A stretch of DNA of 64,000 nucleotides, from assembly GCF_900890425.1 (NCBI RefSeq), contig NZ_CAAHFG010000001.1, positions 2,418,001-2,482,000 on the forward strand. The letters run 5' to 3'. The notes beneath the pieces were generated by a model, which did not search any database, was not told the origin of the DNA, and saw only the letters and a program-made list of their open reading frames with translations. The position numbers and the translations under genes are program-made. Shown piece after piece: positions 17,214 through 25,566 of the stretch. The stretch comes from Pontiella desulfatans (GTDB lineage Bacteria > Verrucomicrobiota > Kiritimatiellia > Kiritimatiellales > Pontiellaceae). Numbering within the stretch: position 1 is the first letter of the stretch; every line of letters begins with the position of its first letter.

Positions 17214-20200
17214 TTACGGGCGGGTTTGGCCGCCGCTTCTAATAGCCGTCAGCTCATCGGCCATGGTGGTTGCGATGTCGGGATAGTTCGTTACCACATT
17301 GACCGTCTGCGACAGGTCATTTTCCAGATCGTAGAGCTGGGTGGTGGGCGCACCGGCAACATAGTTTCCATTTTCATCGATATCGCTGTTTTCAAGCCCC
17401 GTCCAGGCCACGGCACCCGGGCCGCCCTGGTCTCCGCCAAATCCCGCATCGCCGCGCCGGGGAATGTACATCCAGTTGCCCTTGCGGAAACTGACACCGG
17501 AATCGTATCTGGGTTGCAACAGCAGGGTGTCGCGAATTGGAGCAGCGGGATTGCCCAGGAAGGCGGGCAGCATGTTAAAGCTGTCAAGCCCCTCACCCTC
17601 TTCCAATCCGCGGCCGGTGATGGCGGCAAAGGTGGCCAGGAAATCGACCGAGCTCATCAGTTCACCGGAAATGCTGCCCGCTTCGATTTTACCCGGCCAG
17701 CGGGCAATCAGCGGAATGCGGTGCCCGCCTTCCCAGACGCCGAACTTCCAGCCCAGCAGATCGCCGTTTTGTTTATGGCCGGCGTTCCATGCCGTCTTTC
17801 CGCCCTCAACCGTATTGCCGTCGCCATTGAGCATGCCGCCGTTGTCGCTCGTCACGATGATCAACGTGTTTTCAGCCAGCCCCAGCGCATCGAGCGTGTC
17901 CATCACCTGACCGACAATCCAGTCGAACTCGTGGATAAAGTCGCCGTAAAGCCCGCACTGGCTGGTGCCGATCCAGCGCGGATCCGGTGTAAAGGGATGG
18001 TGGATCTGCGTGGTCGGCAGATAGAGGAAAAAGGGATGATCCTGATGTTCCTCGATCCACTGTGTTGCCCTCGCCGCCCACTGGTTGCCGAGATCATAGT
18101 CGCGGTACAGCAGGTGGGCGGCCTCGCCGCCGGACATTCCGGTCATGGTTTTCAGGGGATAATACAACACATTGGTCGCCTGGCCGCTGGCCACCAGCGG
18201 ATCGGCGGGATCAAGACCCACCACCCGATGGTTTTCGACGAATACATAGGGCACCCCGCTGTTAACCTTGGGGACACCGAAATAGGAATCGAAGCCCACC
18301 TCCAGCGGGCCGGGTTTCAGGTCGCCGTTCCAGTCGGGTCCGGAGTACCCGAAGCCCAGGTGCCACTTTCCAATGATGGCCGTTTCGTAGCCTTCGGATT
18401 TCAGCATGGAAGGAACGGTTGTCCTGCCCACCGGAACCATCAGCGAAGCCGACGTGGCGGCAGGCCCCCAAATATTATGGCGGAAAGGATAGTCGCCGGT
18501 CAGCATGCCCAGGCGCGACGGCGTGCAGACGGCGGACGCCGAATGGGCGTCGGTAAACCTGCGCCCCTCCGTGGCCAGGCGATCAATGTTGGGGGTCTGC
18601 ACCTTGGTGGCGCCGTAGCAACCGAGGTCGCCGTAGCCCAGGTCGTCGGCATAAATGATAATGATGTTGGGATTCTTCCACTCCAGCCCCAGGCGGTAAA
18701 ACTCGGACTCGCCGCTCATATCAACCGGAACGGTCACGTCAACCGGATTGTTCGTTCCTATTTCCGCAACAACGTCCGGCGGATTCCAGACACCCGCTTG
18801 ATTGGTCGCCAAAGTTTTCCAAGCATTGGACGCCGTCAGATCCGTGATCGACTGGAGATAGTAGACCATGTCCATGGCGTTGGTATTGCGTTTGAACACA
18901 ATCGAGCTTCCATCCAGAACGAACGGATGGCGGGAAGCGGGATTGGTCGGGTTCGATCCCGTGGCCCATTCATAGGCATTGCCTGCACGGTCGCCGTCGG
19001 CATCCTGGCTTGGACGGTACAGCGTATTGGTCAACCCATGGCGACCGGCCCAGTCGTCGTAATGGGACGGTGGCCCCGGTGGAGGCGGCGCCCATGGATT
19101 GTTGGTGGTCGCGGTGAGTTGCAAAGCGGCAATGGCCGAAATATCCATCCCGCCATCAATGGGAAACGAGGTAATGACGATTTCCCCAGCCGGACTGCCC
19201 ACCGCCTCGAACGTCACATACGCGGAGGCGCCAATTTCGACGGGCGAAGCGTTGAAAGTCCGCTCCCCGATCGTCCAGGCGGTGTCGGTGTTTCCGCCCG
19301 TGGCCGTGTTCGCCTGCCCCAGCGTGATGTCGTAGGACAGGTTTGTATCCAGCCCGGCAAAGATGAGTGTGAATGTGCCGTCGGATGTGCCGCCGTCGCC
19401 GTCGGTCAGCCCCACGCTGGAGAGCAGTGCATCATCCAGGGCAGTGTCTGGAAATGCAGGCGTACCGGCCATGAGATCCGGAGCCGTCGAATCATCCGTT
19501 GCGGCCGTCCATGAAAAACTAATGCCCTCAAGGGTGTTGCCTGCCGTGTCGACCATCGTGTCTGCCGCAAAGCTTCCGGATGCGGTGGTTGAGACCACGT
19601 TCCAGTTGTCGGCAGCCGCCGAACCGTCGGCAACACCGAAATCGATGCCCAGCACCGTCCCGTTCGTAATGGGTTGAGGCATCTGGTTTGTCGCCGGCAA
19701 CACCTCCACCTGGAAACCCGCCACGCGCATGCTGTCCCAGTTGTCGGTGGCGGCCGGGACGTCAACGACTGCAACGGAGAAGGAGCCGGTGGCACCAATG
19801 GTCAGAGCGGAAGTATTCCCCGTAAAACCATCCTCCAGATCATATCCCTCCTGGGCGTCGGCATTACCCACCCAAGTCAAATCATCAACCAAACCAGTAG
19901 AGTCGGCCTGATCCCTGCCGGCAAGGCTGACTCCGTTCACGGCAATGAGATCGTCCGCGGTAATGGTGTAGGCTGTATCGGCAACCTCTGCAACGAAACC
20001 CACGAAGGTAAACCCGGTGACACTGCCGGCGGCGGAACCTCCGAGGTCGGAAAAGGAAAACGTCAAGGCCTCGCCGAAGTCTAGCCGACCGCTGTTGGAA
20101 CCATTGGAGCCCCACCCCTGCTCGCGTTGATCGAGCGTTGCCCCGCCGACGACGGCCACCGTGATATCCAGCGTCAGCGCCCCATTTCCATACAGATCGT

Positions 20201-20348
20201 AATCATCATAGGTATAGCTCGATTGATCGTTTCCCGGAAACGGCCCCGAAGCCGAAGCGGTCGTAAAATCAAGCGTCACAACTTCCGCCCGCACACCTAC
20301 CGTCAGCGCCAGACACGCCGTCGCCAGGAATCTGATGATTTTTTTCAT
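17214..20348 (-). CDS. Large modular secreted S1 sulfatase (module B type)
   Basis: 1044 residues from the ATG at 20348, chosen because it starts a clear signal peptide (MKKIIRFLATACLALTVGVR) 11 bp after the upstream stop; an upstream in-frame ATG would add an unlikely leader. Order: a beta-sandwich (about 20-220), a module B copy starting LGIDFGVADGS (about 228-413), a short acidic DxDGD linker, a beta-domain with SITDLTASNAWKTL and EFYRLGLEW (about 466-553), and then the sulfatase (about 556-1044) with formylglycine motif CTPSR, Cys at about 608, GKWHLGFG and TSDNGGM. It is the module-bearing counterpart of the compact sulfatase at 6258-7856. The FYRL domain, usually C-terminal in this window, is internal here. 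Probable location: cell surface or outside. Confidence 0.92.
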   Translation of the reverse strand: MKKIIRFLATACLALTVGVRAEVVTLDFTTASASGPFPGNDQSSYTYDDYDLYGNGALTLDITVAVVGGATLDQREQGWGSNGSNSGRLDFGEALTFSFSDLGGSAAGSVTGFTFVGFVAEVADTAYTITADDLIAVNGVSLAGRDQADSTGLVDDLTWVGNADAQEGYDLEDGFTGNTSALTIGATGSFSVAVVDVPAATDNWDSMRVAGFQVEVLPATNQMPQPITNGTVLGIDFGVADGSAAADNWNVVSTTASGSFAADTMVDTAGNTLEGISFSWTAATDDSTAPDLMAGTPAFPDTALDDALLSSVGLTDGDGGTSDGTFTLIFAGLDTNLSYDITLGQANTATGGNTDTAWTIGERTFNASPVEIGASAYVTFEAVGSPAGEIVITSFPIDGGMDISAIAALQLTATTNNPWAPPPPGPPSHYDDWAGRHGLTNTLYRPSQDADGDRAGNAYEWATGSNPTNPASRHPFVLDGSSIVFKRNTNAMDMVYYLQSITDLTASNAWKTLATNQAGVWNPPDVVAEIGTNNPVDVTVPVDMSGESEFYRLGLEWKNPNIIIIYADDLGYGDLGCYGATKVQTPNIDRLATEGRRFTDAHSASAVCTPSRLGMLTGDYPFRHNIWGPAATSASLMVPVGRTTVPSMLKSEGYETAIIGKWHLGFGYSGPDWNGDLKPGPLEVGFDSYFGVPKVNSGVPYVFVENHRVVGLDPADPLVASGQATNVLYYPLKTMTGMSGGEAAHLLYRDYDLGNQWAARATQWIEEHQDHPFFLYLPTTQIHHPFTPDPRWIGTSQCGLYGDFIHEFDWIVGQVMDTLDALGLAENTLIIVTSDNGGMLNGDGNTVEGGKTAWNAGHKQNGDLLGWKFGVWEGGHRIPLIARWPGKIEAGSISGELMSSVDFLATFAAITGRGLEEGEGLDSFNMLPAFLGNPAAPIRDTLLLQPRYDSGVSFRKGNWMYIPRRGDAGFGGDQGGPGAVAWTGLENSDIDENGNYVAGAPTTQLYDLENDLSQTVNVVTNYPDIATTMADELTAIRSGGQTRP

Positions 20349-20359
20349 AAAGTTTATGA

Positions 20360-23300
20360 TTACTCCCGCAGTTCGATTCTCCAGAAGCCCTGCTCTTCCG
20401 AGACATCTACGTGCACGCCATAAGGCGAGGTCGGAAGATAGGGTAGCTCGTCGACCACGTTCCAACCATTGGAAGCGGTAAGATCAGAAGTCTGTTCGAT
20501 GCAGTAGCCCTGCCCCGGCGTCCCGCTAAACTGCAGCATGGCCGTTCCGTCGGGGAAAAAAGTCCCCGATCCAATGGTTGCGGCATGCGCGGCGGGATCC
20601 GCACTGACCTCAAACCCAAGCGAAGCACGCAAAGCGATCTCGTCGCCATCGATGCTGCCGTTGCTTCCAACCACAAAGCTGATCGTGTCGCCTGCAGTCG
20701 CAGTCACATTGGTGAGGTTGAAGCTACCGTCCGCCAGCAACAACCGTCCGGCGGAACCCGTTGCCAAAAACAGCTCCGTGTCATTATGGAAAACCTGTAC
20801 GCTTACGGAGTCGTCCGACGTGCCGCCGACGAGGTCGCGGAAGCTTCCGCTGATGGTGGCGCTGGTCTTTCCAAAGGAAACATCATTCTCCTCGATGGTA
20901 TAACGGACGATCACATACCCATCGCCGGGAACCACCAGCAGGTCTGTTCCCACGACACCGTTATTGGCGGTGTTCGCCGAATCAATGACGTAGCTTCCCG
21001 CATCGGCACTGCCGATCAATGCGGCGGCACCGCTTCCGGCAAAGCCGGTGTTGCCTTCCGATCCGACCACCGTGTTGAAGGTCATCGCCGCCTCGGAGCC
21101 GCCGATGGGTGCCGAGGCTTCCAGATAGTCCCAACCATACGGCAATACGGAGCCGTTGATAAACTCATTCGCCGCATCGACCACGCCGCCCATGCCCTGA
21201 CGCGTTGCGCCCCGCCCTTTTTCGGCAGCCGTCAGCGTATTCCAGTCCGGGACATAGCTATAGTCCGACTCGTTATTGACGATGGTCGGAACCTCGGGAA
21301 ACAGCGTACCGGTTCCCCGCTGGCCGCTACCCCAAACCATGATTCCCGTCGCTGGATCCGGGTTGCCGAGTTCAAGGACAATGCTCTCCGCCAGGTTGCT
21401 CAAGGCCGCCACGATATCCGGATTTGCGGCCGAAACATCCGTATCCTCATGCACATCCGTCGACAGATCGTAGAGGCTATAGGTTGATGGCGGCGGCTTG
21501 ATCTGATCCCACCAAGGCAATTGATATTCGGTGCGCGGAACATGCAGTTTCCAATCGCCGGAACGGACACACTGCAGGTTGTCGCCGGTGTAGTAGTAGA
21601 AAGGCTCATCCGCGTCTCGGTCGATCTCATCATCGGTCAGCAGCGGCACCAGGCTGGTTCCGTCATAGACCCGGTCGTCCGGAACCTCCGCCCCGACCAG
21701 CTCGCTCACGGTCGGGAACAGATCCATCGCCCAGACCTGCGGAGCATCCAGCACCGCCGGCGTCTGCACCTGGCCTTTCCAATATACGATGAACGGAACC
21801 CGGTGCCCGCCCTCCCAGGTGACGTATTTGGAACCGCGGAAGGGCGCGTTGGCATAATTGGATGGCGGCACCGCGCCGTTGTCCGACGAAAAGACGATCA
21901 TGGTGTTTTCCAGAATGCCCTGGGCCTCCAGCTCAGCAACCATCTGGCCCATGCCCCAGTCCACTTCCTTGAGCACATCGGAGCGTTCCCCGCTACCGGT
22001 GGAACCGTCAAAGGCATTCCCCTCGCTAAAAGGCGTGTGCGGATAGTTATGCGGATAATAGATGAAAAACGGCCGATCCCTGTTTTCGCGAATATGCTCC
22101 CGGACGCGTTGCGTGTAGAGGGAGGTCAGGATCGTTTCCGGGAATGTGGAATAAATGACCTCATTGTCATCGTAGACTTCGCCGCCGTTCCCCCAGGTTC
22201 CCAGCCAGCGGTCGAACCCCTGGTTGAAGGGAAGGAAAACGTCCTCCGTACCCAGATGCCATTTCCCGATCATAAACGTTTTGTAGCCCTGGCTCCGGCA
22301 TTGTTCAGCAATCGTGATCTCATCCGGATCAAGTCCCAGAAACCAATGATTCTGGAAGGGTTCATTCACGGCCATGGGGATGCCGCAGCGCTGCGCATAG
22401 GCACCGGTCAGGAACGCCGCCCGCGAGGGCGAACAGACATTCGCGGCCGAAAGGAAGGTGGTGAACCGCAGTCCATCCGCCGCCATGGCATCGAGGTTGG
22501 GCGTGTCCAGTTTGGTCGCCCCATAGCAGCTGATATCGCTGAAACCCATGTCGTCCATCAGGACAAAAATAATGTTCGGCTTATCGGTCGGGTCGCGCGG
22601 GGCGGTCGGCAGGCCGTCCCAAATCCGGATATCATCGAGCCAGAAGCCCTGGTTATCGGTTGCGGCTCCGGTGATTTCCCAACGCAGCGAAGTGAGGGTT
22701 TGCGATGAATTGAGCACGGGGCCCTCCTGCTCCGTCAGGCTCGACCCGCTGAAAGAGATGTTGGTACCGGAGAGCACAATCCGGAAATCCTGCAGGCCGG
22801 AGGGCGGGCCGGAGTTTTCCGTAATCCAGCGCAACGGAACAAAACCCATGGATTCATCGCCGTCATCGGTGGTCACGGTTACGGTGTTCAATGTGTTGTC
22901 GGAGTTCGAATCAACCTTCAGGCGGAAGATTTCGTTCGTGCCGTCATATCCGGTCAGCGTGGTGTGCTTGTCGCCTGCGGTTGCGGAAGCGCGGGCGGCC
23001 AACATCTCAAAACCGATCGCTACGTCGGTGGCGGAAAAACCGAGGCCACCACCATCCAAAACCAGCTCCACGAAATCGCCCTGAGCCGAAGCCCCGTCCA
23101 TCAGATAAAGGAAGCCGCCAATGTTTTCATCAAACCGGCGCGTATCGGACAACGAGGCCTCCCAGCGGCCGCCGATCGTCACCGCATCAAGCTTGTCAAT
23201 CGTTGCAACGGCTTCCGAAGCGGTGGGGTTAAAAAACACGGTTACGTCTTCGGGAAGTTCCGGCGCAGGCGGAAGCTCGGTCTCCGGCGGGACATCCGTG

Positions 23301-24436
23301 GCCACCAGCGCCAGCTGAGCCAGGCCGGACTGCCGGACATTGTCCGTAAGCGTTACCGTCAGCGTACCCCCCGAAGACATCAGACTGAAAAACTCAACAT
23401 AGCCATTGCCCTCGGTGCCATCGGCGATTTGAGAGCTGACACCGGGAACAGACCAGGTGGTTGAAAAATTTTCCGGGCTCGAGCTGCGGGAAAGCCCGCC
23501 GGAAAGGTAATAGTACAGGCTGTCATCCAGACCGGTGAAGGATAGTGTAACGCTATCGGCTGCGCTGGCATCCGCACTCAGGAAGCCGTCGGCATAAACC
23601 TCGGCGTTTGTTGCATCGATATGGAGCAGCCCGGCCGTCGATGCCACATTGTTGATATTGTCGTACGGGTTGGTCGATGTCACCTCCAGGCCAACATCCA
23701 CGGCGGAACCATCCGAAAAGAGGATGAGATTGCTGATGGATAGGTTGCCGCTGTGAATGACGTTGTAGTTGCCGCCCGGAACGGTTGTCCCGAAGTCCAC
23801 CCGGATCACATCGCCCGGCTCGATCGGCGGCAACGGCGGCGTGAAGGCAGCTAGCGCCAGGTCTCCAATAGTGGCATGCGAAGCGTCATTTTCGCGGATC
23901 ACATAGATCACCAGATTGCTGCTGCCATCGGTTTTAAGACCGGTCAACGTGCCATAACCGGTACCGCCATCTGAATCCGTGGTATAGCTTTGCCCATCGG
24001 CCTGCCAGATGGCGTTGAAGTTGTCGTTATCGTTGTCGTATCCCCCCGTAAGATCATACGCCAGGGCCGGATCAAGCCCCGAGAAGGTCAGAACGAAATG
24101 CCCTCGCGTAAGAGGATCGACCGTACCGTCCGTCAGCCGACCGGTGCTGGCGCTGTCGTTTGAAAGCAGCCGGTCGGTCGAAGCGGCCTCCCCCGAATCG
24201 TCGCCCGTCTTGTTCTCTACACTGAAGCCCACACCGGCGACATCGGCGCCGGTCGTGTCCTTCAAGGTTCCGATAAAGGACTCGGTGACCCCATTTGAAA
24301 TCACCACATCCGTGTATGCATTCAACGCCGAGGAATCGGTCCCGAAATCAATTTCAATGGTTTGCCCCACGGAAATTCCCGCCAGGGCCGCACCTGCGAC
24401 CCCCAACCCCGATAGCATGGCTATGATTTGTTTCAT
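20360..24436 (-). CDS. Very large modular secreted S1 sulfatase (two B modules)
   Basis: 1358 residues with a 19-residue signal peptide and an AGGAG ribosome binding site before the ATG. Order: two module B copies (about 20-205 and 205-390, each opening with I-x-(I/V)-DFG), a LamG-like beta-domain ending WLDDIRIWDG (about 395-612), the sulfatase (about 615-1058) with formylglycine motif CSPSR, Cys at about 667, GKWHLGTED and SSDNGAV, a further beta-sandwich (about 1080-1285), and a C-terminal domain with FSGTPGQGYCIEQTSDLTA ending FWRIELRE. The catalytic part matches the partial sulfatase at 1-1402. The gene begins downstream of a terminator and a palindrome and is followed 11 bp later by another modular sulfatase. 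Confidence 0.92.
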   Translation of the reverse strand: MKQIIAMLSGLGVAGAALAGISVGQTIEIDFGTDSSALNAYTDVVISNGVTESFIGTLKDTTGADVAGVGFSVENKTGDDSGEAASTDRLLSNDSASTGRLTDGTVDPLTRGHFVLTFSGLDPALAYDLTGGYDNDNDNFNAIWQADGQSYTTDSDGGTGYGTLTGLKTDGSSNLVIYVIRENDASHATIGDLALAAFTPPLPPIEPGDVIRVDFGTTVPGGNYNVIHSGNLSISNLILFSDGSAVDVGLEVTSTNPYDNINNVASTAGLLHIDATNAEVYADGFLSADASAADSVTLSFTGLDDSLYYYLSGGLSRSSSPENFSTTWSVPGVSSQIADGTEGNGYVEFFSLMSSGGTLTVTLTDNVRQSGLAQLALVATDVPPETELPPAPELPEDVTVFFNPTASEAVATIDKLDAVTIGGRWEASLSDTRRFDENIGGFLYLMDGASAQGDFVELVLDGGGLGFSATDVAIGFEMLAARASATAGDKHTTLTGYDGTNEIFRLKVDSNSDNTLNTVTVTTDDGDESMGFVPLRWITENSGPPSGLQDFRIVLSGTNISFSGSSLTEQEGPVLNSSQTLTSLRWEITGAATDNQGFWLDDIRIWDGLPTAPRDPTDKPNIIFVLMDDMGFSDISCYGATKLDTPNLDAMAADGLRFTTFLSAANVCSPSRAAFLTGAYAQRCGIPMAVNEPFQNHWFLGLDPDEITIAEQCRSQGYKTFMIGKWHLGTEDVFLPFNQGFDRWLGTWGNGGEVYDDNEVIYSTFPETILTSLYTQRVREHIRENRDRPFFIYYPHNYPHTPFSEGNAFDGSTGSGERSDVLKEVDWGMGQMVAELEAQGILENTMIVFSSDNGAVPPSNYANAPFRGSKYVTWEGGHRVPFIVYWKGQVQTPAVLDAPQVWAMDLFPTVSELVGAEVPDDRVYDGTSLVPLLTDDEIDRDADEPFYYYTGDNLQCVRSGDWKLHVPRTEYQLPWWDQIKPPPSTYSLYDLSTDVHEDTDVSAANPDIVAALSNLAESIVLELGNPDPATGIMVWGSGQRGTGTLFPEVPTIVNNESDYSYVPDWNTLTAAEKGRGATRQGMGGVVDAANEFINGSVLPYGWDYLEASAPIGGSEAAMTFNTVVGSEGNTGFAGSGAAALIGSADAGSYVIDSANTANNGVVGTDLLVVPGDGYVIVRYTIEENDVSFGKTSATISGSFRDLVGGTSDDSVSVQVFHNDTELFLATGSAGRLLLADGSFNLTNVTATAGDTISFVVGSNGSIDGDEIALRASLGFEVSADPAAHAATIGSGTFFPDGTAMLQFSGTPGQGYCIEQTSDLTASNGWNVVDELPYLPTSPYGVHVDVSEEQGFWRIELRE

Positions 24437-24510
24437 CGTTTACTCCTGAAGCATTGCTTCATGCGTGAATCGTTTTGTTCAGCCCGGATGTTGCTTAACG
24501 TGCGGGGGGA

Positions 24511-24560
24511 GCCACCACGTAGTGGAGGCTCTACCGGTAAAGCCTGCACTACGTGCTGGC
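24511..24560. repeat. Near-perfect 50-bp palindrome
   Basis: Arms GCCACCACGTAGTGGAGGCT and the complement of GCCAGCACGTAGTGCAGGCT (two mismatches) enclose a 10-base loop. It lies between the terminator of the PEP-CTERM gene and the start of the modular sulfatase at 20360-24436. It looks like a REP/MITE-type element rather than a terminator, since no T-run follows. Confidence 0.75.
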
Positions 24561-24625
24561 TTCCCGTCCCAGGAGAGCACGTATGAAACGATCCTGCATT
24601 TATCGCTTCGCTCCCCTCCCCCCAC

Positions 24626-24660
24626 AAAAAAAGCCGCCCCATAAAAAACAGGCGGCTTTT
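24626..24660 (-). terminator. Rho-independent terminator of the first PEP-CTERM cassette
   Basis: On the minus strand, AAAAGCCGCC, a 12-base loop and GGCGGCTTTT are followed by more T residues, 20 bp after the stop of the gene at 24680. A similar hairpin ends the second PEP-CTERM gene. Confidence 0.88.
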
Positions 24661-24679
24661 ACATTCGGCAAAAGAATGC

Positions 24680-25429
24680 TTACAGCATAAACCGGCGGCG
24701 AATAAACAGAACCGCTCCACCGAAGGCCGCAACCAGACCCAGCGTTCCCGGTTCCGGGATGGCCTGCAGCGTCATGCCGGCTATCGTAATGTGAGCAGCA
24801 CTTTCAACACCCGTTAACGAAATCAACAAGTTGCCGGATCCATCAGTAGAGAGCCCCGTCAAGCTCGCAAAACCTCCACCTGAACCGTCAACACCTGTCG
24901 TCACGGATTGCCCATCAGCAGCAAAGGTTTGATTAAAGTTTGCGTTGCCGTTATCAAAACCCGCCGAAAGGTTGTAAGTAAGGCTGTTATCGAGGCCAGT
25001 AAAAGTGAAATACATAAAATCCACCCCTGCAGACAATGTCCTGCCGCTAGCATCGTTGCAAATGATTGCGTCGCCGTATACGGAAACATCGGACATCAGG
25101 GTGCCATCACCTACGATTCCGTCAGCCGAGTCCGTTGCTGCAGCCAAACCAAAATCCCAGGCAATCTGATCGGCATTCTGCCAGCTAAAACCTACGCCGG
25201 TCACAGCAGCACCCGTGATATCAATCAGGGTATTATCCGTAACAATGCCATCGGCAGCATATCCGAGCGTCGTATTATTACCGCCAGCCCCTCCGATTAC
25301 GTTGAATTGCACTGCACCGACAGCATTACTAGCGCCGAAGTCAATACCGATGATCTGCCCTTCAATGATGGCTGCCTGAGCCGCAACCGCGAGTCCCAGC
25401 CCCAACACTATTCCCATTGTTTTTTTCAT
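24680..25429 (-). CDS. PEP-CTERM surface protein made of one module B
   Basis: 249 residues. The signal peptide (about 1-19, ending QAA) is preceded by an AAGGAAA ribosome binding site. The body is a single module B, opening IEGQIIGIDFGASN and containing FMYFTFTGLDNSLTYNLS. The C-terminus is a textbook PEP-CTERM signal: IPEPGT, a hydrophobic helix LGLVAAFGGAVLFI and a basic tail RRRF. Such tails are recognised by an exosortase, which is not in this window, and the protein is then placed at the cell surface or in the extracellular matrix. The body is closely related to the second half of the upstream gene product at 25567-27825. An identical layout occurs at 35063-38257. A structural or anchoring role is inferred. 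Confidence 0.88.
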   Translation of the reverse strand: MKKTMGIVLGLGLAVAAQAAIIEGQIIGIDFGASNAVGAVQFNVIGGAGGNNTTLGYAADGIVTDNTLIDITGAAVTGVGFSWQNADQIAWDFGLAAATDSADGIVGDGTLMSDVSVYGDAIICNDASGRTLSAGVDFMYFTFTGLDNSLTYNLSAGFDNGNANFNQTFAADGQSVTTGVDGSGGGFASLTGLSTDGSGNLLISLTGVESAAHITIAGMTLQAIPEPGTLGLVAAFGGAVLFIRRRFML

Positions 25430-25518
25430 TTTGTTTTCCTTTTTTTCTTATCAGGTAAAGCCTCACGCCTTACCTGATTTGACCGTGTATTCTGCCACAA
25501 TCTGAAATTTTGTCATAT

Positions 25519-25556
25519 GGCGCGATCGCGCCACACGGAGGGCCTTGCGGCCCTCC
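25519..25556. repeat. 38-bp double hairpin, copy 1
   Basis: GGCGCGATCGCGCC, ACAC, then GGAGGGCCTTGCGGCCCTCC. It is identical to the element at 35932-35969, and both sit between a large module-A gene and its PEP-CTERM partner. Reading in the gene direction no T-run follows the first hairpin, so it may tune or process the transcript rather than end it. Confidence 0.85.
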
Positions 25557-25566
25557 CTCCAAACGC

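Noticed and set aside
17226-19514. A 762-codon open frame on the plus strand opposite the modular sulfatase
   Set aside because: It is the antisense of a gene with clear sulfatase motifs; GC-rich codon bias keeps it open and it has no family motif.
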